Numbered from the stretch's first letter, positions 38,201 through 45,018 are shown. The stretch: DNA of 54,573 nucleotides from JAQIBY01 sp046546095 (GCA_046546095.1 JBKGYK010000010.1:1-54573); one strand, 5' to 3'. Numbers and translations are program-made. Notes: generated by a model not told the origin, from the sequence alone.

Positions 38201-39584
38201 AGGCACACCAGCATATTCCTATTCCTGGTCATCGGGACATACATCAGGGATTATAAATGACATGCCTGCAGGTATCCACACAGTAGTTGTCACCGACAGC
38301 CACGGGTGTACGCATGCAGAGCAAATCATGGTTGAAAGTGTTGGAGAAATACATCCCAGTCTGACTGTTTCATCACCTGTCAGTTGTTACGGCTCAGCAG
38401 ACGGCAGCATATCAGCCATGATGGATGACGGAGAAATTCCGTTCTCTTTTGACTGGAACACAGCTGACACAAGCCAGACTATTACCGGCTTATCGGCAGG
38501 AATATATGCTGTGGAGGTTACGGACAACTGGGGCTGTACAGGCACAGACACCATCAGCCTTAACCAGCCGGATGCCATCACCATAGATTTCCAGGTACAG
38601 GATGTTCTCTGTAAAGGAGAAAACAGTGGGCAAGCCCTCGCCATTGCATCCGGAGGAAACGGTGACAGTATGGAAGATTTCACCTATGCCTGGAATGATG
38701 GCGCTTTTTACGGAAATCCCTATGACAATATCCCGGAAGGCTTTTATAGTGTAATTGCAACTGACCAGGAAGGCTGTACAGGTTTCGGTCAGGTATATGT
38801 TGACGAACCCGACAGCGTGGTTAGTGCAGATGTTGAAACCAGAGATGTCACTTGTTACGGCTACAACGATGGCCGTGCACTCGCTCAGGGATATGGCGGT
38901 ACAGGGCCATACAATTACCAGTGGGTAGGTGTCGGCAATGATACACTAAATCAGCAGCAGACTTCTGCCAGTCTGTTTCCCGGCAACTACACATTGTATG
39001 TAACTGACCAACTGGGCTGCACATATGACACTGTGGTGAAAATCAGGCAGCCCTCACCGATCTATATTTCCGTTTCAGGCTACGGCAGTCCGTCATGTGA
39101 CGGTCTTGATGATGGCTGGATTGAGTTAGACAGCATTATTGGCGGCACGCCACCCTATACCTTGTTTATTAATGGTGCAGGTTTGTCGTGGACACAGCAA
39201 AGTACCATAATTGACAGCATCCCGGCAGGTCAGTATCAGATATCCGTACATGACGCCAACAATTGCAGCCAGAATAACGATGCAATCCTCATCACCCTGG
39301 CAGAGTCTGACGAAGACTGTATCCGTGTGCCGGCTGCCTTTTCACCCAACGGTGACGGATTCAACGATGTATGGCAAATTGACAATCTGCAAATATACAG
39401 GCAGGCACTCATACAGGTATACAACCGGTGGGGGCAGTTGCTGTATGAAGGTGGCTGGGATGATGATTTCTGGGATGGCACATACAATGGAAAACCTGTT
39501 CCCGCAGGAGCTTACATCTATTATATTGATCTTGGAGGGAACAACACAAAACCCTTAACCGGAACAGTCACTGTAATCAGGTAA
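26268..39584 (+). CDS. Giant 4438-residue repeat adhesin with T9SS type B sorting domain
   Basis: A surface protein built of four parts. Residues 1-28 are a signal peptide (ending SFVNGQ), followed by a short linker. Residues 46-1839 are 23 tandem Ig/PKD-like modules of exactly 78 residues, each with cysteines at module positions 13 and 65 (module 1 lacks the second). Residues 1840-4352 are 31 SprB-like modules of about 74-88 residues. Residues 4353-4438 are a type B sorting domain (AAFSPNGDGFND ... TVTVIR) like that of the 1323-residue protein. No enzyme domain is visible. SprB-type proteins are mobile surface adhesins in gliding bacteria; motility here is inferred only as possible. A PorP/SprF gene starts 10 nt after its stop. 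The frame is uninterrupted over 13.3 kb, which argues for strong selection. Confidence 0.9.
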   Translation: MKRLAFSYIAKIILIFLLSFQHSFVNGQTEQALHTLSGEDTDKGSPTVTAMATPDSICEGEQSTLEAIGSLGTAPYTYTWDNGLGTGSTHNVSPATTTIYHVTITDSLGSTSTDSVTLYVFENPSAGLSASPNPICEGDSSIISANPVGGNAPYSYNWDHGLGSGSSHTVYPPSNETYSITVTDAYGCTVEDVIGLTVNANPTASASATPNPICSGENANLTGSGSGGTSPYIYTWDNGLGEGALQNVSPSSTSTYTLTISDSNGCSDTSQVSLDVFDNPVVSVTASPAEICQGESTNLNAAVSGGSAPYTYNWDNGLGGGANHFVTPSDTITYSVTVTDDNGCTVAGSITVNVLDLPVPTATATPAVLCENQPSDLSVTSTDGIAPYSYEWDHGLGVGADHTVFPDSDQTYTVTVSDDNGCTATDDITITLNELPTVTATATPDPVCELETVTLEATGSGTTGPYTYFWDNGLGSGPIQTDNPSGPTTYHVTVFDDNGCSATNSVDVSTLELPTAHPVASPDTICPGDDSDLTVSGTDGTAPYTYFWNNGLGSGDNHTVTPDISTDYNVIITDDNGCTSQAELTVNTRELPDITLTADPNPICDGGSSDITTNLSGGNPPFVFQWDNGLGNVQNPTVTPVTNTTYHLTVTDANGCTTTDSITILLSSSPDVTASAAPNPICEGESTNLSAVASGGTSPYIFTWDHGLGAGASHTIYPDATDMYTVTVTDSSGCTAVDQVLVGVYDTPEINLDADPNPICASEIVNLTASATGGAPGYSYNWDHGLGAGDTQVATPDSSTTYSATVTDSNGCQDSASIDVTVNENPAITASAAPNPICEGENSTLSASGTQGLPPYSFLWNHGLGVGSTHTVSPIASTSYEVTISDDNGCTASSVIDLTVHPTPNVTASASDNPICPGESTDLSATGSGTVPVYAYIWDNGLGSGQNHTVTPAATTDYTVTVQDGNGCTSSDMLTIDVTDMPPASPTASPDTICYGDSTTLDITGTGGTSPYTYNWNNGLGNGQTHVVYPASTTDYTVTVTDANGCTSSGTVTVTVNELPTTNPEAIPNPICGSGNSTLYPNPDGGSSPYTFLWDNGLGTIEEPTVSPSDSTTYGLTVTDAFGCSTTDQITVTVADVPTVTASASPANICSGDTTLLSATGSGGTAPYTFSWDNGLGSGSDQSATPASDTTYTVSITDANGCSATDQVSISVVQSPDLLLSANPEPLCSSENVLLSASADGGSSPYSYDWNQGLGSGDSHWDTPTATTTYTATVTDDYGCQDIDSITVTVNNLPVLSVDALPNPICEGESTDLHASGSDGVPPYSFQWNSGLGVGPTQTVSPTSDQTYIVTISDDNGCTAEDSISVTVHPTPNLTASATPDTVCAGDSVNLSALAGGTTGPYTYIWNQGLGNGQNHTVYPSGDITYTVQVADANGCNALAQVTVNTWEAPVATPEATPNPICEGESSTLSVTGSNGTSPYTYEWSDGLGSGDSHIVSPASTETYEVSITDDNNCSSTAQIDLLVNPNPGIDITATPNPLCEGEETTITGTPVGGTAPYTIIFDNGLGEGDTHIVSPTVSTTYTATITDDFGCTGIDSVSVDVFPAPDVTATASPGEICEGDSSILSASGSGGLPGYTYLWDSGIGAGQSHTVTPDSTTIYEVELTDANGCQAYDTVIVNIQPTPQISLTASSDLICQGDSSLLEATTTGGTPAYTYTWTPSLGPGNSHYVSPDSSTLYEVSVNDANSCSAEAQTIVTVNDTPSVSLTAFPDSICFNESTTLSASVSGGTPNYTYMWDHGLSNQPVHTIDLTATDTFNLTVSDVNGCEGSDAEIITVNPEITIDINVTNEPDCYGDSNGAFVIRVMGGTASYDIDWTNGTDSGSFTGSAGGPHQVNNIPAGDYTIDVTDDLGCTQSVTFTLNEPDELSLIFDDLNDISCFGETDGSVQYTIAGGTELYTMSWDNGIDSGTETNLTAGSHILSNLEAGNYSMEITDAHGCTTTESFTLDEPPALSFLVTSTSNVSCYNGSDGVITIDIGGGTPNYTVDWNNGSESGSLSGLTAGVQDISGLPAGTYQLTLTDSSGCTDTTSIILNQPDTELEINLVNVTDASCVGVDDGSAEVEGSGGMPPYSFVWDHPNGSGTQITNVTAGDYDVTIIDDWGCERDMTVTIGQPADGLSASPDITPVTCASNNDGEIILNPDGGTPPYTYNWNPAVSTDDTAQNLATGNYEVTIYDQGSCELELNLFVPVDPNTLSASVTDTTHVSCNGGADGEIIVSASNGGFPYTYTWDGYASENSAILDSIPAGTYEMTVTDSYNCEIVLTQTLNEPPPLTITVDSITDVLCTGEASGSIYTTPQGGTPPYTYTWVNESGISLSETSDDLSDVPAGIYEISLTDSNNCGPATMNAAISEPADALSVSISIDSLPSCPGMTDGGLTANPSGGTGPYTYLWDDPIAGNTSQSPSNLSAGTYTVTVTDDNNCSAENTIVLNDPPALDINILTEDVLCNADSNGLAVAQVSGGTPGYTYIWRDALGNQVSLDDSAQNLSAGNYYLTVTDSNNCNETASASINQPPVLTGNITHIDVSTWGNNDGSATANPSGGTPEYDYAWENADDPGNIISTDQTADNLYAGTYNLTITDANGCIWTGSVSIDEPDDPLGGDITLHQDVLCAPDSSGALTAQAYGATPPYTYFWENTVSGWTATGQSVSDLPAGTYYLTIEDNNGYTWDTTINISQPPLLQITGYSITSYNQCYGDSSGAASISVEGGVPGYDYLWDDPSNSTTDNISNAPAGTYTVQVSDQNNCMQDTSITITHPDEINIDLQVTATPDCYGDSNASAAAGLSGGTPGYNYQWEDEDNFIISLSDTLINVEAGWYYLYITDANSCTALDSIEITEPALLDGSITQTNVSTWGNNDGSATVTPVGGTASYTYAWENNADPGTVISTEQTADSLYAGSYTVTVTDANGCQWSEVVFITEPDDPLGGSIIEHQDVLCAPDSTGMLTAEAYGGTPGYTYSWENSSGIPISDSSIVENIPAGDYTLTIEDSLGYQWDTTVTINQPPLLEIDATYSQQVTCHGGNDGMAAISISGGTPGYTIDWLGYTSTNDTLYNIPAGDYPLSIYDANGCTADTIVSVDQPDSIISDIQITATPLCFGGNEGSVYADISGGTPPYDFIWNDTAGNIIGNTDSITGLISSTYYLTLTDDNSCVITDSVFVPQPDTLFTNSYAVSTSGFGASDGYAWTEPEGGTASYTYAWEAANDPGNILSTEDSLLNQTGGNYYVTVTDANGCIDIDTVKIDEPAELTHTIATEDIQCYGDTTGAAWIQAHGGVEPWDYYWEDSDGNNIWNDSLLMPVPAGTYYVTLTDANGYQNFDSVSIIQPPQLSISVDSMQHVRCYNDSSAWIDVDVSGGAPPYSYQWSELSDPGIIIDTTEYISNIPAGNYLLTVVDDSTCTIDTSIIITQPDSLEITIADYGDITCFGSDDGYIEASATGGTPPYSYTWMDSTYSVIATGTDSIGNLSQGNYYLAFTDTHACIEDTLLVSISEPLPFTFNGSVDSVYCYGDATGSVQLFPAGGSSPYDYQWIHEGDSLDNNFPALFNAEAGVYEIVVTDNNACVYDTSLLVPQPASPISADFTQTDSLACYGDNDAQGILQFTGGTELYDVYWTNGTGNEGQLSDISPGSHTITNLRAGNFTLEITDHYGCTEIINFIISQPPELDLQFSTENISCNGSNDGIIEAIVNGGTPPYNYSWDGGTPGTDSIVTGLTPGWHSLEITDANNCQILDSVRIYEPDSLLIDLPDSLILNCHGDTDGSVLASISGGSMPLSIIWTNSTGDTIQNGPYLNNLGADIYYLSVVDVNGCTANDSLVVYEPAAMSATLESFETSCPTSEDGYAVIHMDTSTGTPPYQYAWDNPEHSVTDTAINLDSGWWHVTVTDSNDCIYIDSVEITSPDTIDMSFDIEPVQCNNQPGTVVTSTTGGTPAYSYSWSSGHTSGIINDMPAGIHTVVVTDSHGCTHAEQIMVESVGEIHPSLTVSSPVSCYGSADGSISAMMDDGEIPFSFDWNTADTSQTITGLSAGIYAVEVTDNWGCTGTDTISLNQPDAITIDFQVQDVLCKGENSGQALAIASGGNGDSMEDFTYAWNDGAFYGNPYDNIPEGFYSVIATDQEGCTGFGQVYVDEPDSVVSADVETRDVTCYGYNDGRALAQGYGGTGPYNYQWVGVGNDTLNQQQTSASLFPGNYTLYVTDQLGCTYDTVVKIRQPSPIYISVSGYGSPSCDGLDDGWIELDSIIGGTPPYTLFINGAGLSWTQQSTIIDSIPAGQYQISVHDANNCSQNNDAILITLAESDEDCIRVPAAFSPNGDGFNDVWQIDNLQIYRQALIQVYNRWGQLLYEGGWDDDFWDGTYNGKPVPAGAYIYYIDLGGNNTKPLTGTVTVIR
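26403..31784 (+). repeat. 23 tandem modules of exactly 234 bp
   Basis: Each module begins with proline and follows P-x-V-T-A-x-A-x-P-x-x-I-C-E-G-E, then GGTxPYTYxWDNGLG, then TTTYxVTVTDxNGC. I counted module lengths residue by residue and found no insertion or deletion among the modules checked; total span equals 23 x 78 codons. Family-specific variants recur every six modules: GLGVG only in 5, 11 and 17; GSGG only in 3, 15 and 21; GCQD only in 10 and 16; ICQG only in 4 and 22. Confidence 0.9.
31785..39323 (+). repeat. 31 SprB-like modules
   Basis: Modules end in a conserved linker such as NEPDE or NQPPA and start with L/I-x-I/V. Twenty-five modules have one early and one late cysteine; six have only one. 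Modules 1-3 and module 23 share a longer central loop (as in TAGSHILSNLEAGNY). Confidence 0.85.
33990..36911 (+). repeat. Three-fold higher-order repeat, four SprB modules per unit
   Basis: Units at 33990-34961, 34962-35927 and 35928-36911 (972, 966 and 984 bp). Slot 1 of each has VSTWGNNDGSA or the related VSTSGFGASDG, and a DPG-IST central loop. Slot 2 has NGY or LGY where other modules have GC. Slot 4 ends in a YYL-x-x-TD turn. Corresponding slots are more alike than neighbours. Confidence 0.8.
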
Positions 39585-39594
39585 TGAAACATTT

Positions 39595-40536
39595 ATGAAC
39601 AGAAGTAAGAACATAAAATTTATCATATTGATGCTGGTCATCAGCCTGACAGGCATTCATGTATCTGCCCAGCAATTTCCTCTTTACAGCCAGTATTACC
39701 AAAACCGTTATATTCTGAATCCCGGAGTAGCCGGCAGCATAAAAGATTTCACACCGGTGAGGCTCAGCATACACAAACAATGGCTGAATGTCAATGAATC
39801 CCCGTCAACCCAATATCTGACAGCACACCAAAAGCTACGCAATGAACATGTTGGTATTGGTGGTATGATTTTTCATGATTCTTTCGGCCCGATAAGAAAC
39901 CTGGGGATGAATTTCACCTATGCCTATCATCTTGAACTTGACCGCGATCTTCACCTGGGTCTGGGCCTCACAGCAATGCTGATGCAATACAGGCTGAGTC
40001 TGGAACAAGAGGACTTCTACGGTTTTGAACCCATCCTTACCAATGAAAGGCTACGTATCATTGTACCCGACGCTCATTTTGGAGCTTATCTTTATCATGA
40101 TGAAGATTTCTGGGCAGGCTTTTCCATTACACAATTGTTTCAGACACATATGAAGCTTACCGGTACATGGCAGGAAAAATCCAATCAACTCGTGAGGCAT
40201 TATCACTTAATGGCTGGTTACAATATTAATTTTCCATATTCACAAAACTTTGAGCTTGTACCATCCGTATTAGTAAAAACAACGGAAGTCACAAAACCAC
40301 AATTGGACATTAATCTGAAAATGGTTTTTTACGAAGACTTTTGGATGGGAATGGGACTAAGGCATGATGATTCTTTTGTTGCAATGATAGGATTAACTTT
40401 TGATCAGTACTATTTTGCGTTTTCACATGATTTCACCTTTACAGACATAAGCAGGGTGACAAACGGATCAGAGGAGTTGAGTTTTGGCTGGAACATACAA
40501 GACGGGAGAATTGGTCAAAGATCATTTTTTGAATAA
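39595..40536 (+). CDS. PorP/SprF-family T9SS outer-membrane protein (copy 2)
   Basis: A protein of 313 residues with a signal peptide (ending HVSAQQ), then the PorP/SprF hallmark FPLYSQYYQNRYILNPGVAG and HKQWLNVNESPSTQYL. The rest is a barrel with alternating aromatic strands. It begins 10 nt after the giant adhesin stop, so it is most likely that protein's export partner. It is clearly closer to copy 3 (both have HKQWL, NESPSTQ and a matching VLVKT/VLVKS strand) than to copy 1, so copies 2 and 3 look like a local duplication. Confidence 0.9.
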   Translation: MNRSKNIKFIILMLVISLTGIHVSAQQFPLYSQYYQNRYILNPGVAGSIKDFTPVRLSIHKQWLNVNESPSTQYLTAHQKLRNEHVGIGGMIFHDSFGPIRNLGMNFTYAYHLELDRDLHLGLGLTAMLMQYRLSLEQEDFYGFEPILTNERLRIIVPDAHFGAYLYHDEDFWAGFSITQLFQTHMKLTGTWQEKSNQLVRHYHLMAGYNINFPYSQNFELVPSVLVKTTEVTKPQLDINLKMVFYEDFWMGMGLRHDDSFVAMIGLTFDQYYFAFSHDFTFTDISRVTNGSEELSFGWNIQDGRIGQRSFFE

Positions 40537-40560
40537 GTTTGTATCGGATTTTTTATTATT

Positions 40561-40591
40561 TTTGATATTAGAAAAAATCTTTGTATTTTTT
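40561..40591 (+). promoter_or_regulatory. Promoter of PorP/SprF copy 3
   Basis: TTTG (40561-40564), exactly 19 nt, TATTTTTT (40584-40591). A near-ideal Bacteroidota promoter 19 nt before the ATG at 40611, and it rules out the upstream in-frame start. Confidence 0.7.
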
Positions 40592-40610
40592 GCCATTAAA
40601 TAAACTGAGC

Positions 40611-41522
40611 ATGAAAAAATTTCTAACTATTGCCGTATTACTAGCGGCTGCCGTATGTGCCAAAGGGCAGCAACTGCCACTGTACAGTCAGTACCTGATG
40701 AATACCTATTACATCAACCCTGCTGTGGCCGGATCAAAAGAATATGCACCCGTGAAGTTGTCAGTCCATAAACAATGGCTGGGAATCAATGAGTCGCCAT
40801 CTACACAGGTTTTGAGCGGACACATGATGCTCGACAATGATGTTGTTGGACTTGGGGGTGTCATTTTTAATGACGATTTCGGGCCCACCAGTCATACAGG
40901 GGTAATGGCAAGCTATGCCTATCACTTTAACATCAACCGCACCAACAAAATCTCTCTGGGTCTGTCTGCACTGGGTTTCCAATATAAAATGGATGAGCGT
41001 TTCTTTACGTTGACAAATCCGGATGACAATGCCATCAGTTACCAGGTTGAAAAAACTTTCATTCCCGATGCCTCAGCAGGCGCTTATGTGTACGGCCCCC
41101 AGTATGCTGCCGGTATTTCTGTAGCCCATTTGTTTCAGTCAAAACTGAAAATCAATCAGAATCTCAATGAAAATGTCATGGTAAGGCATTACTTCCTGTT
41201 TGGAAGTTACCGCTTTGAATTTGACAATACTCCCTTAGTTGACATTGAACCCTCTGTTTTGGTGAAAAGCATTGAAACGGTGAGCCCGCAGATTGATCTG
41301 AATGTCCGGTTTTATTATGATGATGACTACTGGGCTGCTTTTAGTGTACGTCCCAATGATGCATTCATTGCTGCCATAGGAATGAAAATCAACAACTACT
41401 ATTTTGGGTATGCATATGATTTCACCTTCAGCGATCTGTCAAGCTACACAATTGGCTCGCAGGAAATTGTATTCGGAATTAACATTGGCGAACGGGTAAC
41501 CGGCAGCCGGAGTTTCTTCTAA
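40611..41522 (+). CDS. PorP/SprF-family T9SS outer-membrane protein (copy 3)
   Basis: A protein of 303 residues with signal peptide (ending VCAKGQ) and the family start LPLYSQYLMNTYYINPAVAG, then HKQWLGINESPSTQVL. It is a paralogue of copy 2 but has its own promoter, so it can be expressed without the giant adhesin. It may support other type B cargo in the genome or replace copy 2. The ATG at 40611 is used because the upstream in-frame start lies inside the promoter. Confidence 0.9.
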   Translation: MKKFLTIAVLLAAAVCAKGQQLPLYSQYLMNTYYINPAVAGSKEYAPVKLSVHKQWLGINESPSTQVLSGHMMLDNDVVGLGGVIFNDDFGPTSHTGVMASYAYHFNINRTNKISLGLSALGFQYKMDERFFTLTNPDDNAISYQVEKTFIPDASAGAYVYGPQYAAGISVAHLFQSKLKINQNLNENVMVRHYFLFGSYRFEFDNTPLVDIEPSVLVKSIETVSPQIDLNVRFYYDDDYWAAFSVRPNDAFIAAIGMKINNYYFGYAYDFTFSDLSSYTIGSQEIVFGINIGERVTGSRSFF

Positions 41523-42647
41523 TCCTGAAATGAATAAACTCTTTTTTTCTGCTATAATATAATTAGGAATGTTCAAAAACACGGTGACGCATTTTTGAAC
41601 GATCTCAACTGAGCTTTTTGTCCCGTTTCGCTTCATCCATTCTCCCAGTGCATTGATGGCTTTAGCGAATTTCCTTGCTCCCTCTTGCTATCTGCTGTTC
41701 TACTGTTGACATTCTATTCATGTCTCTGGTACATTTTATATTTCTAAATTACAGTCTCAATATTTAGGCATCCCTTATCTCAATTCTGTTAGATAAACTT
41801 TCCCTTCCCTACTCTTTGGCACCAGTGGGACTAATTCGCCAAATTTCAACCGGTATTATGGGAATGCTAAAACTGCATTCACCCGTACCCTTCCCTTCGG
41901 TTTCCCTCTCTCTGGATACCATTTACGGTATTGCCTTTTCTTTTCGCCCTATCGGATGACAATACCTACCCGACATGCTTGGATAAAATTTTGTGCGGCC
42001 TGTCCATATCGCCACATTTCGCATGGAGGTGGGAGGCTCTCTCAATTTCCCGTAGAAAGCTTCTTTGCATTTGCCCTGCTCTTTGACCCGGGCCGGACAT
42101 AGCCCTCTTACATAAAACGAGCACTATGATTCTGTTCCCAAAGACAGAAACATGAAAACCTATACAATAACTTTATTTTCGAGGCTCTTTCATATGGCTT
42201 ATGCATTACCTGTGAACGCTTCTTGCCTGCATCTCTACAGACTACGCAACACTCGTTTACGGGTGCTGATTATGCTTTCGCGGGTAATAACGGGCTTAGC
42301 TTGGCGCAATCCGTCAATAATGTCCGATTTACTCACAATGGTATTATGTTTTTAAGCGGTGTTCGTAATATCGCTTTGCTAAAATTCTGCCTTATGCTTG
42401 TTTTGAAAACAGTCATCTGCCGCCTGGCGGACTCCTTGATTGTCAAAAAAACCCAAGCCTCGAACTTGAGCATCATATTTTTGGATGCACTCGCAATAGC
42501 GCAAGCAGGTTCGGTTCCGCTCACTACATCGCAAACTTGGCTCTGCCCTCCTTTACGCAAAATTTGCACAATACTTCTGAATTAGATACTGACTGTTTTG
42601 ACAGAACAAATTAATGGAAATTTTTAGGCTGTTGCAACGATGAAAAC
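41523..42647. other. 1.1 kb without a convincing gene; possible degraded mobile element
   Basis: No frame has coding-like composition or a recognised family. On the minus strand, a frame near 41720-41660 reads TVEQQIARGSKE and a second frame, just downstream, reads FAKAINALGEWMKRNGTKSS, as if one small protein had been broken by a frameshift. The roughly 800 nt before it on that strand is structured, GC-richer, and non-coding. This arrangement resembles a group II intron 5' region before its reverse transcriptase, but I found no domain V and no reverse-transcriptase motif, so it stays unassigned. Confidence 0.3.
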
Positions 42648-42686
42648 ACAGAAAAGGCTGCCACCAAAAGCGACAGCCTTTTCTGT
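42648..42686 (-). terminator. Terminator after pepD
   Basis: ACAGAAAAGGCTG and CAGCCTTTTCTGT form a perfect 13-bp hairpin around a 13-nt loop, with T-rich sequence in the 3' arm on the minus strand. It lies 14 nt past the pepD stop. Confidence 0.7.
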
Positions 42687-42699
42687 GAGCTGATAAACA

Positions 42700-44160
42700 T
42701 CAGGCTTCAGGAATATTTTTGAGGGTATCCAGAAGGTGGTCCCACCACATCTGAACTGTCTTAATGTCTATTTTTTCTTCCGGTGTATGAGCATTTTTGA
42801 TTGTCGGACCAATGCTGATCATATCCAGATAGGGATATTTTTCCAGAAATAATCCGCACTCAAGCCCGGCATGTATTGCTCTGACAACCGGTTTCTTATC
42901 AAAGAGGCGTTGGTAGGATTTTTCTGAAACGGTAAGTATCTCTGAATCAGGATCCGGTTTCCAGCCGGGGTAACCATCTGAATGCTGAATGTCTGCCTCG
43001 GCGAGTTCAAATACCGATGCTACCATAGCAGCGATGTCCTTTTTACCTGATTCCAGGCTGGAGCGCTGACTGGTAACAATTTCAATCTGATTATCATCAA
43101 CATATTTCACTGATGCCAGATTTGTGGAGGTCTCCACCATGTCTTCAATGTCAGGACTCCATGCATGCACACCATGCGGACAGGCATACAGGGCGTTTTC
43201 CAGATTTTTTTGTGTTTTCTTATCAATTACAAAATCAGGCAGGTCGACGTCCCCGGCAGTAAATTTCATGTTTGGCTCACGTTTGCCGTTTTCATCTTTT
43301 ACTGTTTTTGCAAAGGCCTTATAATCAGTCTTGAGATTCTCTACATGCTTTTCTTTCAGTGTAATAATGGCATGCGCTTCCCGCGGGATGGCATTCCGTT
43401 TATTTCCTCCGTCAAATTCATGCAAACGGATTTTATAATCCTTGCGGGCCTGTTTTAAAAACCGATTCAGTATTTTGTTGGAATTGCCCCAGCCTTTGTG
43501 AATTTCATCACCACTGTGGCCGCCTCTGAGACCTTCAACTTCAAGCTTTACAGCCACATGTCCGTCAGGCACTTCTTTTTTCTCATAGGTAAAACGGGCA
43601 TTGGTATCAATTCCACCGGCACAACCAATAAAAATCTCACCCTCATCTTCGGAATCAAGATTGATGAGAATTTTTCCGTCAAAAAATCCGGGTTTCAACG
43701 CAAATGCCCCGGTCAGGCCGGTTTCTTCATCCACAGTAAACAGACATTCCAAAGGCGGATGTTCAATATTTTCTGAGGTCAGCAGAGCCATTTCCACTGC
43801 CATGCCGATCCCGTCATCAGCACCAAGGGTTGTGCCTTTGGCTTTCACCCAATTACCATCCACAACAGGTTCTATCGGATCCGTATCGAAATCAATATCC
43901 ACATCCTTGTTTTTCTCACAAACCATATCCATATGGCTTTGAAGAACCACGGTTTTGCGGTTTTCATAACCCGGAGAAGCCGGTTTTGAAATCAACACAT
44001 TGCCAATTTCATCGCGCTTAGCTTCCAGCTTGTGTTTTTTGGCAAAATCCAGTAAAAACTGAATAATTTTATCTTCTTTTTTCGATGGCCTGGGCACCTG
44101 GCAAATATCTTCAAAGTACTGCCATACAATACCGGGCTCAAGATTTGTTAATACTCCCAT
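42700..44160 (-). CDS. pepD: Aminoacyl-histidine dipeptidase (M20 metallopeptidase)
   Basis: A cytoplasmic two-zinc dipeptidase of 486 residues that cleaves Xaa-His and other dipeptides. The M20 metal and catalytic motifs are visible: SHMDMV (about 75-80), GADDGIG (about 116-122) and DEETGLTGA (about 148-156). Later come the family GGHSGDEI and a C-terminal IGPTIKNAHTPEE. The start LEPGIVWQYFEDICQVPRPS is standard for PepD, and length is normal. It is a single-gene unit with its own terminator, divergent from the following lipoprotein gene. Confidence 0.93.
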   Translation of the reverse strand: MGVLTNLEPGIVWQYFEDICQVPRPSKKEDKIIQFLLDFAKKHKLEAKRDEIGNVLISKPASPGYENRKTVVLQSHMDMVCEKNKDVDIDFDTDPIEPVVDGNWVKAKGTTLGADDGIGMAVEMALLTSENIEHPPLECLFTVDEETGLTGAFALKPGFFDGKILINLDSEDEGEIFIGCAGGIDTNARFTYEKKEVPDGHVAVKLEVEGLRGGHSGDEIHKGWGNSNKILNRFLKQARKDYKIRLHEFDGGNKRNAIPREAHAIITLKEKHVENLKTDYKAFAKTVKDENGKREPNMKFTAGDVDLPDFVIDKKTQKNLENALYACPHGVHAWSPDIEDMVETSTNLASVKYVDDNQIEIVTSQRSSLESGKKDIAAMVASVFELAEADIQHSDGYPGWKPDPDSEILTVSEKSYQRLFDKKPVVRAIHAGLECGLFLEKYPYLDMISIGPTIKNAHTPEEKIDIKTVQMWWDHLLDTLKNIPEA

Positions 44161-44253
44161 AATTATGATTATTTTTGTTTACATTTATGCAATGAAAGTA
44201 ATGAAATCCCGGGATTTAAAAAAACCGGGCCATGAATAATTAAACAAATGGTG

Positions 44254-44901
44254 ATGAAGCCACGTCCGATAATCATACTTTTTATCTTTCTGACAACAGG
44301 TTTTTATGCCTGCAGGGAAGACAATCAGAATCATGTGGAAGGCAGCATTACATCCTGGCCTGATGAGCAGGCTGTAAGCAATGCTGAGATTGAACTTTCA
44401 GCTCAAAAAATAGAACAAGGCTCGTACAACAGCAACTTTGATGTCATTGATACAGACATTACCGGCCAGAACGGAAAGTTTGAATTTACCTTTGAGCCTA
44501 TGCGGGTAAATATGTACAGACTTCGTATTATTCATGATGATTTCAGAACCAAAACCATAGAATTCATGCCCGAAGGTCTGGCTGCTGAATATTTTCACAA
44601 CGAGCAGATTGTGCGGCAGGCAAGTCTGAATGTACATATCCAAAACACCTATACCCCAACGTCTGAAACTGATGAATTTAAAATCCGCATCAAAAACATC
44701 ACTGATGTTTGTCAAAACTGCAGCGATGCATCATTCCTGTATTTCAACGGTGCAGATGTGGACACAAGCATCATTTTTGAAGTGGCCGGTGATGATGAAG
44801 TATTGCTTGAATACAGTGCTGACAAGGAAAACAACACTTACGACACCCAAAACGTGTACTGCGAACCCGGAGATGACAATTTCATCACCATAAATTACTA
44901 A
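44254..44901 (+). CDS. Lipoprotein of unknown function
   Basis: A protein of 215 residues with a lipoprotein signal (LTTGFYAC, lipidated C20) and an acidic start REDNQNH. Residues about 25-105 (VEGSITSWPDEQAVSNAEIEL, GQNGKFEFTFEPM) have the look of a carboxypeptidase-regulatory-like beta sandwich, a common module in Bacteroidota envelope proteins. The remainder has four cysteines, two in VCQNCSD, and no known motif. It stands alone between pepD (divergent) and a response-regulator gene. An ATG two codons upstream (44248) is equally possible. Confidence 0.65.
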   Translation: MKPRPIIILFIFLTTGFYACREDNQNHVEGSITSWPDEQAVSNAEIELSAQKIEQGSYNSNFDVIDTDITGQNGKFEFTFEPMRVNMYRLRIIHDDFRTKTIEFMPEGLAAEYFHNEQIVRQASLNVHIQNTYTPTSETDEFKIRIKNITDVCQNCSDASFLYFNGADVDTSIIFEVAGDDEVLLEYSADKENNTYDTQNVYCEPGDDNFITINY

Positions 44902-45018
44902 GCTCAGGATACCCTTATTTCTAGGTAAAATCACCGATACCATCAGCAAAAATACCCAGATTACAATTCAGGCTAATCGCTCTTGTTACCAAAGATAAGA
45001 TGCCATACCTTTCATCCC

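Noticed and set aside
26403..39323. CRISPR-like or satellite DNA
   Set aside because: The periodicity is in protein modules within one continuous reading frame, with synonymous and conservative changes between copies, not short identical repeats with spacers.
42223..42585. 120-residue plus-strand frame
   Set aside because: No signal, domain or coding texture, and overlapping frames of similar length on both strands; kept as part of an unassigned region.
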